Source: Hexactinellida sp. DTS-2022
Taxonomy: Eukaryota; Porifera; Hexactinellida
Direction: 5' to 3'
Length of the DNA: 64,000 nucleotides
Assembly (NCBI GenBank): GCA_028753945.1
Contig: JAPNXP010000013.1
Span: forward strand, 3,162,001 to 3,226,000
Part shown: positions 42,049-52,763 of the stretch, in pieces
Position numbering within the stretch: the stretch's first letter is position 1
Layout: the number at the start of each line of letters is the position of its first letter
The notes under the pieces: model-generated
The model's input: the letters and a program-made list of their open reading frames with translations, nothing else
Told to the model about the DNA's origin: nothing
Databases searched by the model: none
Made by a program: the position numbers and the translations under genes

Positions 42049-42979
42049 GCGGGACGGGATTTTATTTTTATTTTTTATTCCCATTATAATGCAAATAGCA
42101 TAATCCTGTGCCAAACAATAAATATAAATATTTAATTTACTTAGAAAATCACATGATAATGCCCGAATAATTTCCTAAATACAAGACTAATTATACATTC
42201 GTACTTAGATTAATCTAAGTCTTAAAAGTGCTGTTTGATGATGTACATGTTGCCCAGTCAGTTTAATGACCGTTCTTGTGACTTATTTAGCTAATGTTCA
42301 CAGAATCTCTACTTCAATCTCCACTTCAAATCTCTACTAAATGTATTAATATTAATTGCCATATATGGCTATGTATATTTGATTACGTCATTGTGGTTAA
42401 ATCCGATGAGAAATCATTCCCAAAGTATTTTAGATGTTTCCAGCGGGTTTGAAAACCTAAGTTTAGTTTATTCCATGACGATAGGTAATTTATTTTACCA
42501 GCAATTAGAAAGTAAACACTGGCCTGGAAATAAAAATGGCAAATACTTGACTTATCTAGCCGTATTATATAGTAGGCCATGGTTGAACAATAAATTTTTG
42601 TTAACAAACCTAAAATATAATTTATGACTGATTTATCATTAATCGTCTAGAACTGCGTTTTAGAAGACTACATATATCAATTTTGATATTGCCATTCAGT
42701 TTGCAGCTACTTATAACCTACGTATATGTCAATAATACTTCATTAGATTTTATCTAGCATAGTTTTTCCTATTTCCACTTACACCCCTGAAAATTCCCAC
42801 TGTATGCAATGATTGTGTACATACTATATGCTAGGGCCTAGAAGGATAAATTACAGTTTCAGTTGCAGAGCATGTAGCTATGAGCGAAATACTATAGAAT
42901 AAATATATAAACTGAAAAGATTGGGCGGGCCACCAAAAATAGGCAGCGGGAAACTAATTGAAGAGCACTGCCTTACACA

Positions 42980-43554
42980 ATGTACACATGCGCGATAGAT
43001 TCGAAGTTATCGCTAAATTCCCTAAATGCGAGACCCCTTTCTGCACACTTAGTCACAAATTAAGCACATGATTACGTAAAATGCGTTCAATTGTAGTTAC
43101 TGGTAGTCTATTTCTAATACTGCCATCGTACCACTATCGTTCGTATAATATAGTCAAGTACAAACACAGTTCAATAGTATACGCAGTGAATCATATAATA
43201 GTTATAAACGTCCCCCATTTCCCACAAAGACCCTCTCCCCTGTGTAATTATGTACCGTACTTCCAATGTCTTCCATCCCACTTATTGTTAGATATCGCGT
43301 ACGTAACGCAGGACCAGGCCCCTCATCCCTATTTCACGCTTTGCCACATATACTACCCCTTCCCCTCTTGATAACGTTAAATAACTTTTGAATCGATCCA
43401 TATGGCTTACTACGCAAACACCGGATTGTGCACTTTGCATACATAATTTCTAATCTACCCAGGTACAGTTTAGTCTTAATTTTCTTCCAACGTTCCTGAC
43501 TTAAACTAAACATTTACTATGGACGAAAGCTTGCCTCCTTCTTAAATAATTTCC
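42980..43554. other. Unique region, no convincing gene
   Basis: Right flank of the 1.97-kb hAT element. One open frame of about 96 codons (43081-43371, plus) has no recognisable domain and an aliphatic, low-information composition. I do not call it a gene. Confidence 0.4.
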
Positions 43555-43739
43555 AAGATGTGACTGGAGAAAGAGTCGGCGTTGTATTCACATGGAAAGG
43601 TAGTCTTTCTGTTGGGGACACCTGCTAACAAATAACATGTCATGGTTAACAAGCAAGCTATATGGAGAAAGCTAGCTTTTACAACTGAAAAGAAATTCGA
43701 TAAGCCTGCTCATGATCAGAGTGCTATTCCATGTTACAA

Positions 43740-44146
43740 GAAGATATTAGCAAGCTTAATGTCCCTACACTCAGACGACTAATATCCTGGGTTACACAGC
43801 GAGCCACCACTGGTAAGTAGATTCATTTGGAGAAAGTATGCAAAAAAACAAAACAATTGTTGTAATTAACTAGTTGAATAATACGTAAATACTGGCCCAT
43901 GCTATCTAAATGGTGATATTAACGGAAATATATATATACGTACATATAATTCCTTATTTGTCTTTATTTTCGGGTAAATCACGACATTTTTGGAAAGTCC
44001 CTGAACTCAAACCAGTATGGTGGTTGGAGGAGATACCCTTCGAAACATCTGTAAAAAGAGATTCGAAACGGAGATTCTGCAAAAACTATTGGTATCGTTT
44101 CAAGCATATGATTCATCGAATACCAAGGATGAACCTACACCAATGA
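43740..44146 (+). pseudogene. Fragment of an NRF1-like DNA-binding domain, split by a probable intron
   Basis: Two coding-like pieces. The first (43740-43812) reads EDISKLNVPTLRRLISWVTQ and ends at ACTG|GTAAGT, a canonical splice donor. The second (from about 43974) continues with KSRHFW, then ELKPVWWLEEIPF and a basic stretch, and stops at 44146. The pattern of a 'TLRR-I' helix, a TG(K) turn, 'KP-WW-E-IP' and a basic tail matches, from memory, the nuclear respiratory factor 1 / EWG / P3A2 DNA-binding domain (CKPIWWPEDIPW in NRF1). The expected acceptor AG is not seen: the bases before exon 2 are TTTTCGG. Upstream sequence (43555-43739) looks coding-like only across frame changes. It is most likely a decayed gene or exon pair. 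An unrelated protein with a convergent WW-IP motif is the alternative. Confidence 0.42.
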
Positions 44147-45120
44147 TATAATCAACAGAAGATAATTCCACTATTATCTTTCATTTGACAAAGGAGAGGA
44201 TTGTTAATCTCCAATCCATGACCATCTCCCATCCATGTACCATCTCCAATCCATGAACCATGTCAATCAGAAAATAATCAGTTATATGGAGATGTAGATG
44301 TTGATACGTCATCAGATTATTTTTTCAATTCAATCTATCTAGGCAACCCGATGCACACACAACTTATGACATCCCAGGGTCCCATGTATCTCTAGCAACA
44401 CTTTCAATTGTGTTTTTAATATATAGATAGCAGTGGCGTAGCAGTGGCGTAGCAGGGGGGGACTTGGGTCTTCAAACACCCCCTCATCTCCTAACACACT
44501 GTTTTCCAGTGGAAATGTTGTTGTTGTTGTTGTGAATAATAAATAGAATTCCCTGAATAAGCACCCGGCTCCTGAATATAATTTACAGAATGTTATGCAA
44601 TTACATAGCCGGTCATAGGATTTGAAAAAGATGGGGTCTATTTTAAACAAAGTTCCAGATATAATTCCTGAACTTAAAATATTCTAATATTATATGCTAT
44701 GAATATACTAAAAATGCCAGTTTTTAATTTTTTGGTGCGAGGATTATCTGAAAACAATGAGGCTACCATAAACTTAATTTGTATTACTTAATTAAGCACC
44801 TGGAAATATTGTTAGATATGGTGCATACTAACGGTAAATAGCTGAAAGATACGCTGCATCATAGCCTACTCAAATCAGGCCTCACAATAGAATAGGGATT
44901 TTGGACCAGGGATGCGGTCGAAGCCGGAATACTAAAAATTTTGAAACCTATATTTTGGAATAAATTTGTTGACCTGGTACTTGAAAACAAGTTAAACAAC
45001 AAGGTTTTTTTTACAAATTGGGTCATATTTTTTTCAAACAAGTTCATGACCGGAAAAACATATTAATAATTTTTGATATTTTAATTCACACATAATTATA
45101 ACATTATATCCTGTTATAAG
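44147..45120. other. Unique sequence with isolated hAT-like end
   Basis: No gene seen. Contains a GTT-type microsatellite at about 44,515-44,535 and a tandem CAGTGGCGTAG doublet at 44431-44452. The doublet resembles a hAT left end (CAGTGGCG), but I found no matching right end, so it may be a truncated element. Confidence 0.4.
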
Positions 45121-46490
45121 GGTGTCCACGCATGGAAATAAATCGGAAATTACCTTAAAAATACAACATATCCCGATTTTTTATTTGTGGTTAAAGTACA
45201 GCAAAACGACCATAGCTAACGTTTGTATTTTGTTAAGAGTCTCTACCAATCGTATTTAAATTGTTATGAGCTATTTTCTAAAGCAAAACATTGGTTTCAC
45301 CACTTTTAACGATTCTCAAAACTCTATTCCTCAACATTGGTAGGATGAGTGTTTTCAATACTCTATCCAAGCAATCAATGACCAAAATAATGAACAATTC
45401 ATCAAAAATTTTTCTAAAAATGTGAAAATTTGAAACTTTATGGCCTATTATACCATTCGAGGGTACTTTTTCTTGTCAATTTTTTTCTCAGACACCCGAG
45501 GTGCTAGAATCAAAAATTTCGTCTCAAAATAATCGTAATACCCGACTTTCTATCAGTCAATAATTCATTTCGGTGACCCTAACATGCACCGTTTTCAAAA
45601 TAATCCATATATGGAAATGTAATGTGCCCATTTTTTTTGACACAGCAAATTTCTTCTATTCTAAAGTATAAACTCTAGATCTTAGCTCTAACCATCTATT
45701 CTCATCAACATCCCACTACAAACTCATCGGAAGAACAAATGATACCAATATCCTAATGGACTCAATCTTATAAATTCAATGCCCATATATGGTGGTGTCA
45801 TTTCAGTGATGTGACAATAAATCTTTAAATTAATTAATTTGCGAGAGCTTAGCTATAACTTCCTAGTAATATCAATGATCCAATTCAAGTTAGAAGGTAA
45901 AGTTTAAAAGGATATGAAACATTTTTCTACCGGATTGCACTGCTCAGCACGATTTTCTGGGAATATTTCGGTTGACCATATGCCGGACTAAATGCCGGAC
46001 TTTTTTGGGAAAAGTACAAGAGATTAAGACTAAAAATTTTTGATACACAATAATTGACACTTAGATCAGATCCGGCTTTTTTTGTATTCAAAAATCATTA
46101 ATAACCAAAGATGTAATAAGCAAAAAGTGTTAAAATCAAGGAAAATATATCCTTTTTCCTTCACCGGACCCTTTAAAATATATTATTGGCTCATATAAGT
46201 AAATAAAAGGTCATTGGGTCAAGTACACATTTCAAATAGCCCTAAAAGAAGTTAAGTTTTGAATTAGAACATTCTAGAACAACTGTAAAGTTATTTCAGA
46301 ATACATATAAACTCTGTTATACAGGATATACGCACAATACCTATTCTTAAAATAATCTATAATTAGACAAATGAATTTGTACTGGAAGTGAATAACATTC
46401 TTATAAGTCATCATTTTTGCTAGTTGGTTCAAAATGTTTGCGCAAATTGATAGTGCAATGTTAAATTACAAATGTCTGTGCGTGGACACC
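45121..46490. mobile_element. 1.37-kb non-autonomous DNA transposon
   Basis: Ends GGTGTCCACGCA and TGCGTGGACACC (12 bp). They are flanked by 8-bp duplications GTTATAAG and GTTATAAA (7 of 8 match). No open frame of note inside. The duplication length fits hAT, but P-type elements also make 8-bp duplications, and the ends lack the usual CAG start. The superfamily is therefore uncertain. Confidence 0.7.
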
Positions 46491-46608
46491 GTTATAAAAT
46501 CAAATTTTATTTTTAATTAATATTCGTATACTATATCTATCTTTTTTGCCCGAGTCGATATTTTTCCCGATTTATACCAGATACTATTTAATTATTAAAC
46601 TCCAGCAG

Positions 46609-47379
46609 ATGCCAACTAGTTGTTTGGCACCTTTTGCAAAAGCAACTATATATCTGAAGAAAGGATTACTCTTTTCAAGATGCCCCAGAAATCAGACACG
46701 CTTGGGCTCGGGCACTCCGCAGAGATGATATAGATCAACTAAAGGCTGTATACGTTTGCGTGAAGCATTTTAGGGATGAAGATATCGAGTACACACACAG
46801 GGTTCCCAATGGAGAAGGTACTTTTAAGGAAATTCCAAGAGTTAACCCCAAGCTGAAAGATGGTGCTGTACCACTTGTTCCACCAGGATGCCCCTCTTAC
46901 TATTCTCAATCTGCAACAAAGCGGAGTCGCCTGTCTCTCGACTCTAAATAAGATGAATTATTCAATCAAGCTTTGACACTTAGCTTGAAAACTGATATAG
47001 AAGAGAATGAGAAGTTCAAGATTACAAGTTTTCAGGATCTCCAAGATAAGTTATAATTTATTTCTATACCTAAAACTTGGTCATTATGGTACCCAGATGA
47101 ACATAGCTTAATTATTATGAGTCCTAATTTGGAGAATTCTCGTATCCTCGTTGATGTGTATTTGTTAGTAAAATTCAATCTTTCCATAAAGGCATTTTGT
47201 GAAAATGAGACATTTCCACTTAGTCCAGCGGCATAGACATGAAGTTTCAACAGATTGTTCATTTTTTGGATAAAAGCACCAAATTTGTACACATGTACTT
47301 TGATGTAGTGCGAACATTTTTGGATATTGAGGAAATTGAAAGAGTGTCTATATCGGCCATGACAACTCGTCAAAGTTAA
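46609..47379 (+). pseudogene. THAP-domain protein remnant (frameshifted)
   Basis: The N-terminal THAP zinc finger can be read across two frame changes. MPTSCLAP starts at 46609 in one frame. FCKSNYISEERITLFKMPQ (from 46632) is in a second. EIRHAWARALRRDDI through VCVKHF is in a third. All four C2CH ligands are encoded (Cys at 46621, 46635 and 46757; His at 46766), and the later GAVPLVPP matches the family's AVP-box. After a stop at 46949-46951 the frame continues with two more stops (47054-47056, 47234-47236). It shows a beta-rich segment (SPNLENSRILVDVYLLVKF), then a frame-shifted 46-codon piece at 47239-47379 (FLDKSTKFVHMYFDVVRTFL). THAP domains occur in host DNA-binding factors and in P-type transposases; the latter is likely here given the surroundings. 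It is broken and cannot encode a full product. Confidence 0.65.
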
Positions 47380-47394
47380 CACGTCCGATAGTGT
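47222..47394 (+). repeat. Duplicated segment, copy A (3' end of THAP remnant)
   Basis: From AGTCCAGCGGCATAG to ACGTCCGATAGTGT. It is nearly identical to 48207-48379, about 1 kb downstream, and includes the 46-codon frame of the THAP remnant. Confidence 0.85.
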
Positions 47395-48206
47395 ATTATC
47401 CGCTTATAACGAATACCAGGATATACCGAAGGATTTACAGGTCACAAGCACTTCGTTATAAAGAGAGCTTACAGTACACTAACTAGCCAAAACTATTTGA
47501 ACAATGGGAATTTTAATGCAAACACAATATTCGTCTGGCAACTTATTTATATCTGTTAAACTACTCTGAAATGACTTCAAATATCTTAATATAGTAATAA
47601 ATTGAAAGATATTGTGATTTCAACTTTCAATTCATTTTAGCCAATATTCATGAAGAGGAAGAAGTGTCTCTCCCACGTGCTACTTGTGTGGCACAAGTTG
47701 GAATGTAGTTGTATCTCACTATAAAATAATCGTAATGATCTGAAATTATGCACCTAGAGTAATTCGACCATGTGGTATTCAAATATCCATTCATAACTTT
47801 TATATACAAATTGGATTCCAATAATCAGAAATTATATATTTAATATGCTAATTATATAGTTAATGATCCTAACACCCCTATAAAAATGTGAATTCAAAAT
47901 ATTTGATATTTTATTATACTATACAGATCCTTTTATGTAATTAACCATCGAAGCATCTACCAATGTTATTATGTTACTATAAGCTTGAATTTATGATCCA
48001 AATTATTTCTGTTTAAAGACTTTTTGTCGGTTAGTATAGTTACAATACACATTGTAGAATTACATCCTAATCGTTGTGTTGAAAGATCACTACCAACATT
48101 CAAAAGCTTATTGTTTTCCATTGAGAATTAGCAACCTTATCATATTTCCCCACTTTTATCTGCAGTTGGGTTATAAACAATACAATAGTAACATGAATTG
48201 ATAAGG
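47395..48206. other. Spacer between duplicated segments
   Basis: AT-rich unique sequence. No gene or terminal repeat recognised. Confidence 0.45.
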
Positions 48207-48379
48207 AGTCCAGCGGCATAGCCGTAAATTTCAACAGATTGTTCATTTTATTGATAAAAGCACCAAAATTTGTACACATGTACTTTGATGTAGTGCGAAC
48301 ATTTTTGGATATTGAGGCAATTAAAAGAGTGTCCATATCGGCCATGACAGCTCGTCAAAGTTAACACGTCCGATAGTGT
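48207..48379 (+). repeat. Duplicated segment, copy B
   Basis: Second copy of the 47222-47394 segment, with a small number of substitutions and short indels. It runs directly into the left arm of a 1.1-kb foldback element. Confidence 0.85.
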
Positions 48380-48579
48380 TCGCCGGACTTGTTTAAATTT
48401 TAAGTTAGATTGTCTTTTTATTGTTGAATTCGATTTCCAAGTAAATTTCCGATAATTTTATATATCACATGACCATATTTGAAGAATTTTTCCATAGCTA
48501 CGCTGGAATGTACCAGGAATGTGTCAAAAATTCCGTTCTCCAATTGTGTCCTTACACAAACGAGTGACCCCTCTATCGA

Positions 48580-49045
48580 CTCCACCAACTCATTTTGAGT
48601 TGGCAAAACAACTCATTTTTTGTCTACCAACTCATTCAAATGTCCTTCACCAACTCATTCAACTCATTCATTTTGCTGTTACCAACTCATTCAACTCATT
48701 CAAGAAAATGAGTTGATTCTGCCAACTCATTTTTTATTAAACTAATTGTAACTAACGTATATCTTAAATCTTCAGTTTAATAATACATTTACAGCTGCGT
48801 CGGTCGGCTCTCAAAAGTGATCCGGCCAAATTTGGATCTCCCTACGCATTAATGTTACGACAAAGTGAAAGTTGTCTGGCCATGGTCGGAAGTAGGGTTG
48901 TATCAACTCATTTTTTGTCTACCAACTCATTCAACTCATTCATTTTTTTGTTACCAACTCATTCAACTCATTCATTTTGCTGTCACCAACTCATTCAACT
49001 CATTCAAGAAAATGAGTTGATTCTGCCAACTCAAAATGAGTTGAT
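48580..49045. repeat. CAACTCATTC minisatellite blocks
   Basis: Two blocks of CCAACTCATTCAACTCATTC-type repeats, the second largely repeating the first. They are separated by about 150 bp of unrelated sequence. The second block is bracketed by inverted AGGGTTGTATCAACTC and GAGTTGATACAACCAACCCT (48893-49058). These could be ends of a small transposon, but I see no target duplication. Confidence 0.7.
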
Positions 49046-49078
49046 ACAACCAACCCTGGACTCCACTCAACTACTTGA

Positions 49079-49212
49079 TTATAATTATACAAATACCAAC
49101 CCTGTAAAACGTGATTTGATAAAATTATTCGATATTTATTGTAGATCACGGTGAATCTCGAATAATTTTATCAAATTACGTTTTACAGGGTCGGTATGCG
49201 TATAATTATACT
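49079..49212. repeat. Hairpin repeat around 49,143
   Basis: Inverted arms: TATAATTATACAAATACC and CCCTGTAAAACG with TGATAAAATTATTCGA on the left, and TCGAATAATTTTATCA, CGTTTTACAGGG and GGTATGCGTATAATTATA on the right. It lies inside the right arm of the 1.1-kb foldback but is absent from the left arm, so it is probably a later insertion. Confidence 0.7.
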
Positions 49213-49469
49213 CAGGTAGTTGAGTGGAGTCGAAAGATTGGTCACTCGATTGGGTAAGGACACAATTGGAGAATGGAATTTTTACTAATTCCTGATACAT
49301 TCCAGCGTTGCTATGCAAATATTCTTCCAAATATGCTCATGTGATATATCAAATTATCGTAAATATTACTTGGAAACCGAATTCAACAATAAAAATACGA
49401 TATAACTTAAGTTGAACAAGTTTTTATGGTTAACAAGTCCGGCGAACACTAAGGACGTGTTAACTTTGA

Positions 49470-50188
49470 AAAAAATGACAGATATCTGATAGGCAAGAAT
49501 TAGCTAAACTACAAAACAGGGTCGGGGCAATCCTCCTGTGGAGAGTGCCAAATAATAATTTAGGCTAAGGGGCCTTATGTAAATCAATGTGATCTACTGA
49601 GTCCCTAAATATGAATTCCCATTTCCCAATCGCCAATAATAAATTTCATATGTATAAAGCTAACTAATCTCGAGATTTTGACAATCTTGCCATATGTGGA
49701 AGGGTGTGAAAATCGCATAACTTACACTCCACAAATATTTTCGATAAACCAATATGACCGTTGGACTCCCAAAATATGACTTCCTATACGACAATAATAC
49801 ATTTCCTGTATCTAGCATCAGCGGATTACGGGATATCAATAAGTAACAATCTGTTTAGGGCCTAAGCTAATTTTACCGTAAAACGAAGTTTACAGTCCCT
49901 ATATTAAAGAAGTCCCTGATTTTACTAACGATCCCACAGTGGCACACCACCTGGAAATTTAAAATATTTTGAATTTGTTCTAAATTACCCAAATTTAATC
50001 TTATTTGATAGAGCATGTTTGATTTATACCGCTGTTTAAATATTTTATAAATCAATACTTGTTTGGAAGAAGAATAGAAATTCAAAGAAGCCTTGGCAAC
50101 TATTATTATCTAATGAAATTTATCTGAAGTTTTACCACAACTATTATTTGATACGTATCTAGCGATAAGCTTAAACTAAATACCTATG
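49470..50188. other. Unique AT-rich region, no gene seen
   Basis: No coding region, repeat or structure that I can support. Confidence 0.45.
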
Positions 50189-50362
50189 CAGGGTTTCAAA
50201 CAGGGGGGGTGGGGGGCATTTGCCCCCCCCTAGAAAAACCACTTACACTACGAAGTTTAATTTATGCTCCCCATAGGAACATATATATCCCAGAGTGCTC
50301 CCCTTGAGAATTTACATAACCCAGATTGCCCCCCTTGTATGCAAATCCTGTATGAAACACTG
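50189..50362. mobile_element. Probable small MITE
   Basis: 174 bp with ends CAGGGTTTCAAACAGG and CCTGTATGAAACACTG. It is flanked by CCTATG on each side. Only six duplicated bases can be aligned, so the superfamily is uncertain (hAT-like ends). The interior contains G and C homopolymer runs. Confidence 0.65.
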
Positions 50363-50553
50363 CCTATGTATTCCAAAGAAGTCTTAATTCTGTTATAGGC
50401 AACGTTCGCTGGAATGTAGGATGTATAATGGACATATTATCACTATTTTTAAAGTTTACATTATATTTCTCTCTATTTTTGGAATATAATTTTCTATCTT
50501 ATCACAATCTCAAGTCCTCAGAACTTAACCTGTCGCGCTGTAAACTTACAATA

Positions 50554-50872
50554 CAGTACACCCTCTCTAATCCGAACCCTCGCTAATCCGAACAGGAGAA
50601 ACCAAAATATTCTTCGACTAAATGTGGGAGAAAATCGTAAATTGCAATAGAAGTATAAAAAATAAGTCTCAGGCAAGTATTTTAAGGAGTACACTAGATG
50701 TTTAGTGCGGATTAACAAGGTTTGTATAAGTTTGGTTCGGATTATCGAGATTCTCATTTATACTAGATGCCCATATAAATTGCATTACTTCACTAATCCG
50801 AACGAATTCACTAATCGGAATAGAAACTTTTTGAATCGGAACACCTCTGTTCGGATTAGCGAGGGTGTACTG
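50554..50872. mobile_element. pogo/Tigger-like MITE directly upstream of the RAG1-like remnant
   Basis: 319 bp with ends CAGTACACCCTCTCTAATCC and a complementary right end containing GGATTAGCGAGGGTGTACTG, flanked by TA on both sides. Extra internal copies of CTAATCCGAAC occur near both ends. TA duplication and CAG...CTG ends are typical of pogo/Tigger Tc1-mariner elements. Confidence 0.88.
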
Positions 50873-50897
50873 TAATACGTTCTCACTTTGATACTAA

Positions 50898-51845
50898 ATG
50901 GCTAAGATATTAATCGGAGCAGGAGGCGCGAGTTGTCAACTGTGTACACTGTACAGCATAGTTTGACCAAATACACGACATTGGTTTTATTAAAGACGGT
51001 TTCGCCATTAATAGGAAAATACAGATGCTAGAACATTGTTTGAAGAGGTAAATGAAGATGACTTTCTCTCTCTACCAACTAGCGAGATATTTAATTTGAC
51101 CCACCAACCCATATCAGAGAAATATATTATCTCCTCATTACCTCTTCATGCTTACTTGAGAACGGTTAGTTGGTTTTAAAAACTAGTACCTCATCTACAT
51201 GCGAGTTTAATTACTAAATGGTCACCCAGTTCATCAAAAGTCTTAGGCGCGAAGAAATTCATTACGAGTCTGATTCAAGAGAAGCTGAACATTGTCATCG
51301 ATATGTCATCTGTTCAGGGGGACATCTACCACCGAAACATATTTCGGCGATGTCTCAAGCGCGTCGAAAGGAAGACTTCCTTTACTGGGTTTTATCTGTA
51401 GTTCCATCTCAGATTCATCCAACTGTCACACTAATTTATAATTTAGGAGCAATCTTGAGGATATATAACAGCAGCCGGACAGTGGATACTGAAAAACATG
51501 ATGAATTATGCAAGGACAGATGAATATATTTTAACTAATTTCCCATGGATACACATAACTCCTAGTTTACACAAGCTCTTGGCCCATGCACTTCAAATAA
51601 TTTCTGAGTATAATGAAGGATTTGGATTGGAAGAATTATCTGTAGAGGGGATCGAAGCCTGTAATAAGCTGATTAGAAGATATCGCGAGAGGCTATCTCG
51701 AAAATTCAGCATTGAGCACAACATCAAAGATGTCTTCGTAAGACGCATCTCTCAAAGCGATCCTATTCTGAATTTATTCCGAACTGATGGGAAAAAATAC
51801 TTGAAAACTGATGTCAGAACACATGAGCTATCAAGATTCTCTTGA
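50898..51845 (+). pseudogene. RAG1-like (RAG1/Transib family) C-terminal core, broken
   Basis: Family protein: the DDE recombinase/transposase subunit that pairs and cuts DNA at recombination signals. Pieces in order: 50898-about 50960 (GAGGASCQLC, the CxxC zinc pair); about 50971-51025 in another frame (IHDIGFIKDGFAINRK); 51030-about 51375 with an in-frame stop at 51177 (PLHAYLRTVSWF, then LVPHLHASL, then RNIFRRCLKRVERK); about 51372-51508 (EDFLYWVLSVVPS); and 51509-51842, with SLHKLLAH (two zinc His ligands), EGIEACNKLIRRYR (position of the third catalytic Glu) and SQSDPIL. The order matches mouse RAG1 from about Cys727 to past Glu962. At least four frameshifts and a stop show it is dead. 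AATAAA follows at 51871. The first two catalytic Asp positions are not present. Transib transposase is the alternative, but HKxLAH and EGxE-xxNKLxRRxR favour RAG1-like. Confidence 0.78.
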
Positions 51846-52213
51846 ATTTTCATTAATTGTTGAATTAAACAAATAAAACGATAATTTCATGATAACGAAT
51901 TATGCTTTATTGATGAGTGAACGATTAGAATGGATGAAACAATGATCATGCACTAAATAGTATTGTATAATATACTGTAACGACTCGATACATGTCCACT
52001 TCTATAGTATTAGTCTACATCATGCTATGTCATGTCACAAGGTTTACCATAGCGTAGTTATTTTATAATAGTTCAGCTGAAAGCCCTTTCCCAAAGGTAG
52101 ACTATTAAATAAAACAGGCAGTAACTAAGTTCAAAATTCAAGATATAGAGATATTTAACACAGTAAAGACTAATCTACTACATCTATACAATTAAACACA
52201 AGGCTGGGTGTAT
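51846..52213. other. 3' flank of the RAG1-like remnant
   Basis: AT-rich sequence with a possible polyadenylation signal AATAAA at 51871. No RAG2-like sequence or terminal inverted repeat recognised. Confidence 0.45.
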
Positions 52214-52436
52214 CACTTAATCGAATAATTCGCGCCCTCTAAGAGATAAAATCTGAAAATTTAATAGAACATGTACATTAATGATGCGGACACGTTGGTC
52301 ACACCAGATTACCAATATGCTAACTCATTATCGCGTGATGACGTAATCACTAAAATTTCACATTTTTAAATTTGACTATTTAGGCCAGGGAATGAAAGGT
52401 TCACGAACGGACAGAATTGACGCAATTCAGTTCATC

Positions 52437-52560
52437 TTAAGCAATTACGTGTATACTTTTTCTGTAGTGACTAATCGGAATTTTTAGAATTCGAGATATT
52501 TATTGAAAATTCCGATTAGTCACTACAAAAAAAATTCAAAGTATACACGTAATTGCTTAA
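52437..52560. repeat. Hairpin with about 50-bp arms
   Basis: Left arm TTAAGCAATTACGTGTATAC then TGTAGTGACTAATCGGAATT. Right arm AATTCCGATTAGTCACTACA then GTATACACGTAATTGCTTAA. The loop is short (about 20 bp) and there is a small A-tract difference between the arms. Confidence 0.85.
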
Positions 52561-52763
52561 AGTTCTCTGTCGCCCCCGTGCTACTAGTTAGTACTAACTA
52601 TATAGGCATTAACATCGCATTGATAACTACCCAAATTTCTCAAGTAACTTTGTTTATAGTAAAATTTCAATTAATCTTAAAATAAATGATATGTCATTTA
52701 GTTCCATATTCACATATCTGACTGTAACTCGGAATGTATATGAGCTAGAGAGTCAAACTTTGT

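Larger units (their letters stand above)
41004..42971. mobile_element. 1.97-kb hAT element containing two further hAT MITEs
   Basis: Ends CAGGGCCTTCAATTAG and CTAATTGAAGAGCACTG, with a perfect 8-bp duplication CCTTACAC (40996-41003 and 42972-42979). Two smaller hAT MITEs (41160-41309, 41837-42048) sit inside with their own duplications. No intact transposase frame is present. The interior is AT-rich with scattered stop codons, so this is a non-autonomous or decayed element. Confidence 0.88.
48355..49469. mobile_element. 1.1-kb foldback (large inverted repeat) element
   Basis: The left arm starts TCAAAGTTAACACGTCC and continues AGTGTTCGCCGGACTTGTT. The right arm ends AACAAG, then GTCCGGCGAACACT and GGACGTGTTAACTTTGA. 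Matching inner landmarks are ATTCGATTTCCAAGTAA against TTACTTGGAAACCGAAT and TTCTCCAATTGTGTCC against GGACACAATTGGAGAA. The centre holds CAACTCATTC minisatellite blocks (about 48,580-48,740 and 48,900-49,045). A second hairpin lies at about 49,079-49,212. No protein frame. Confidence 0.75.

Noticed and set aside
43081-43371. 96-codon plus-strand frame
   Set aside because: No recognisable domain, no splice or conservation signal; composition is what AT-rich noncoding DNA gives.
44431-44460. Complete hAT element starting CAGTGGCGTAGCAGG
   Set aside because: No matching inverted end or 8-bp duplication found; at most a truncated end.
48893-49058. Small hAT inside the 1.1-kb foldback
   Set aside because: Inverted ends are present, but the flanks do not show an 8-bp duplication, so I keep it only as a note in the minisatellite entry.
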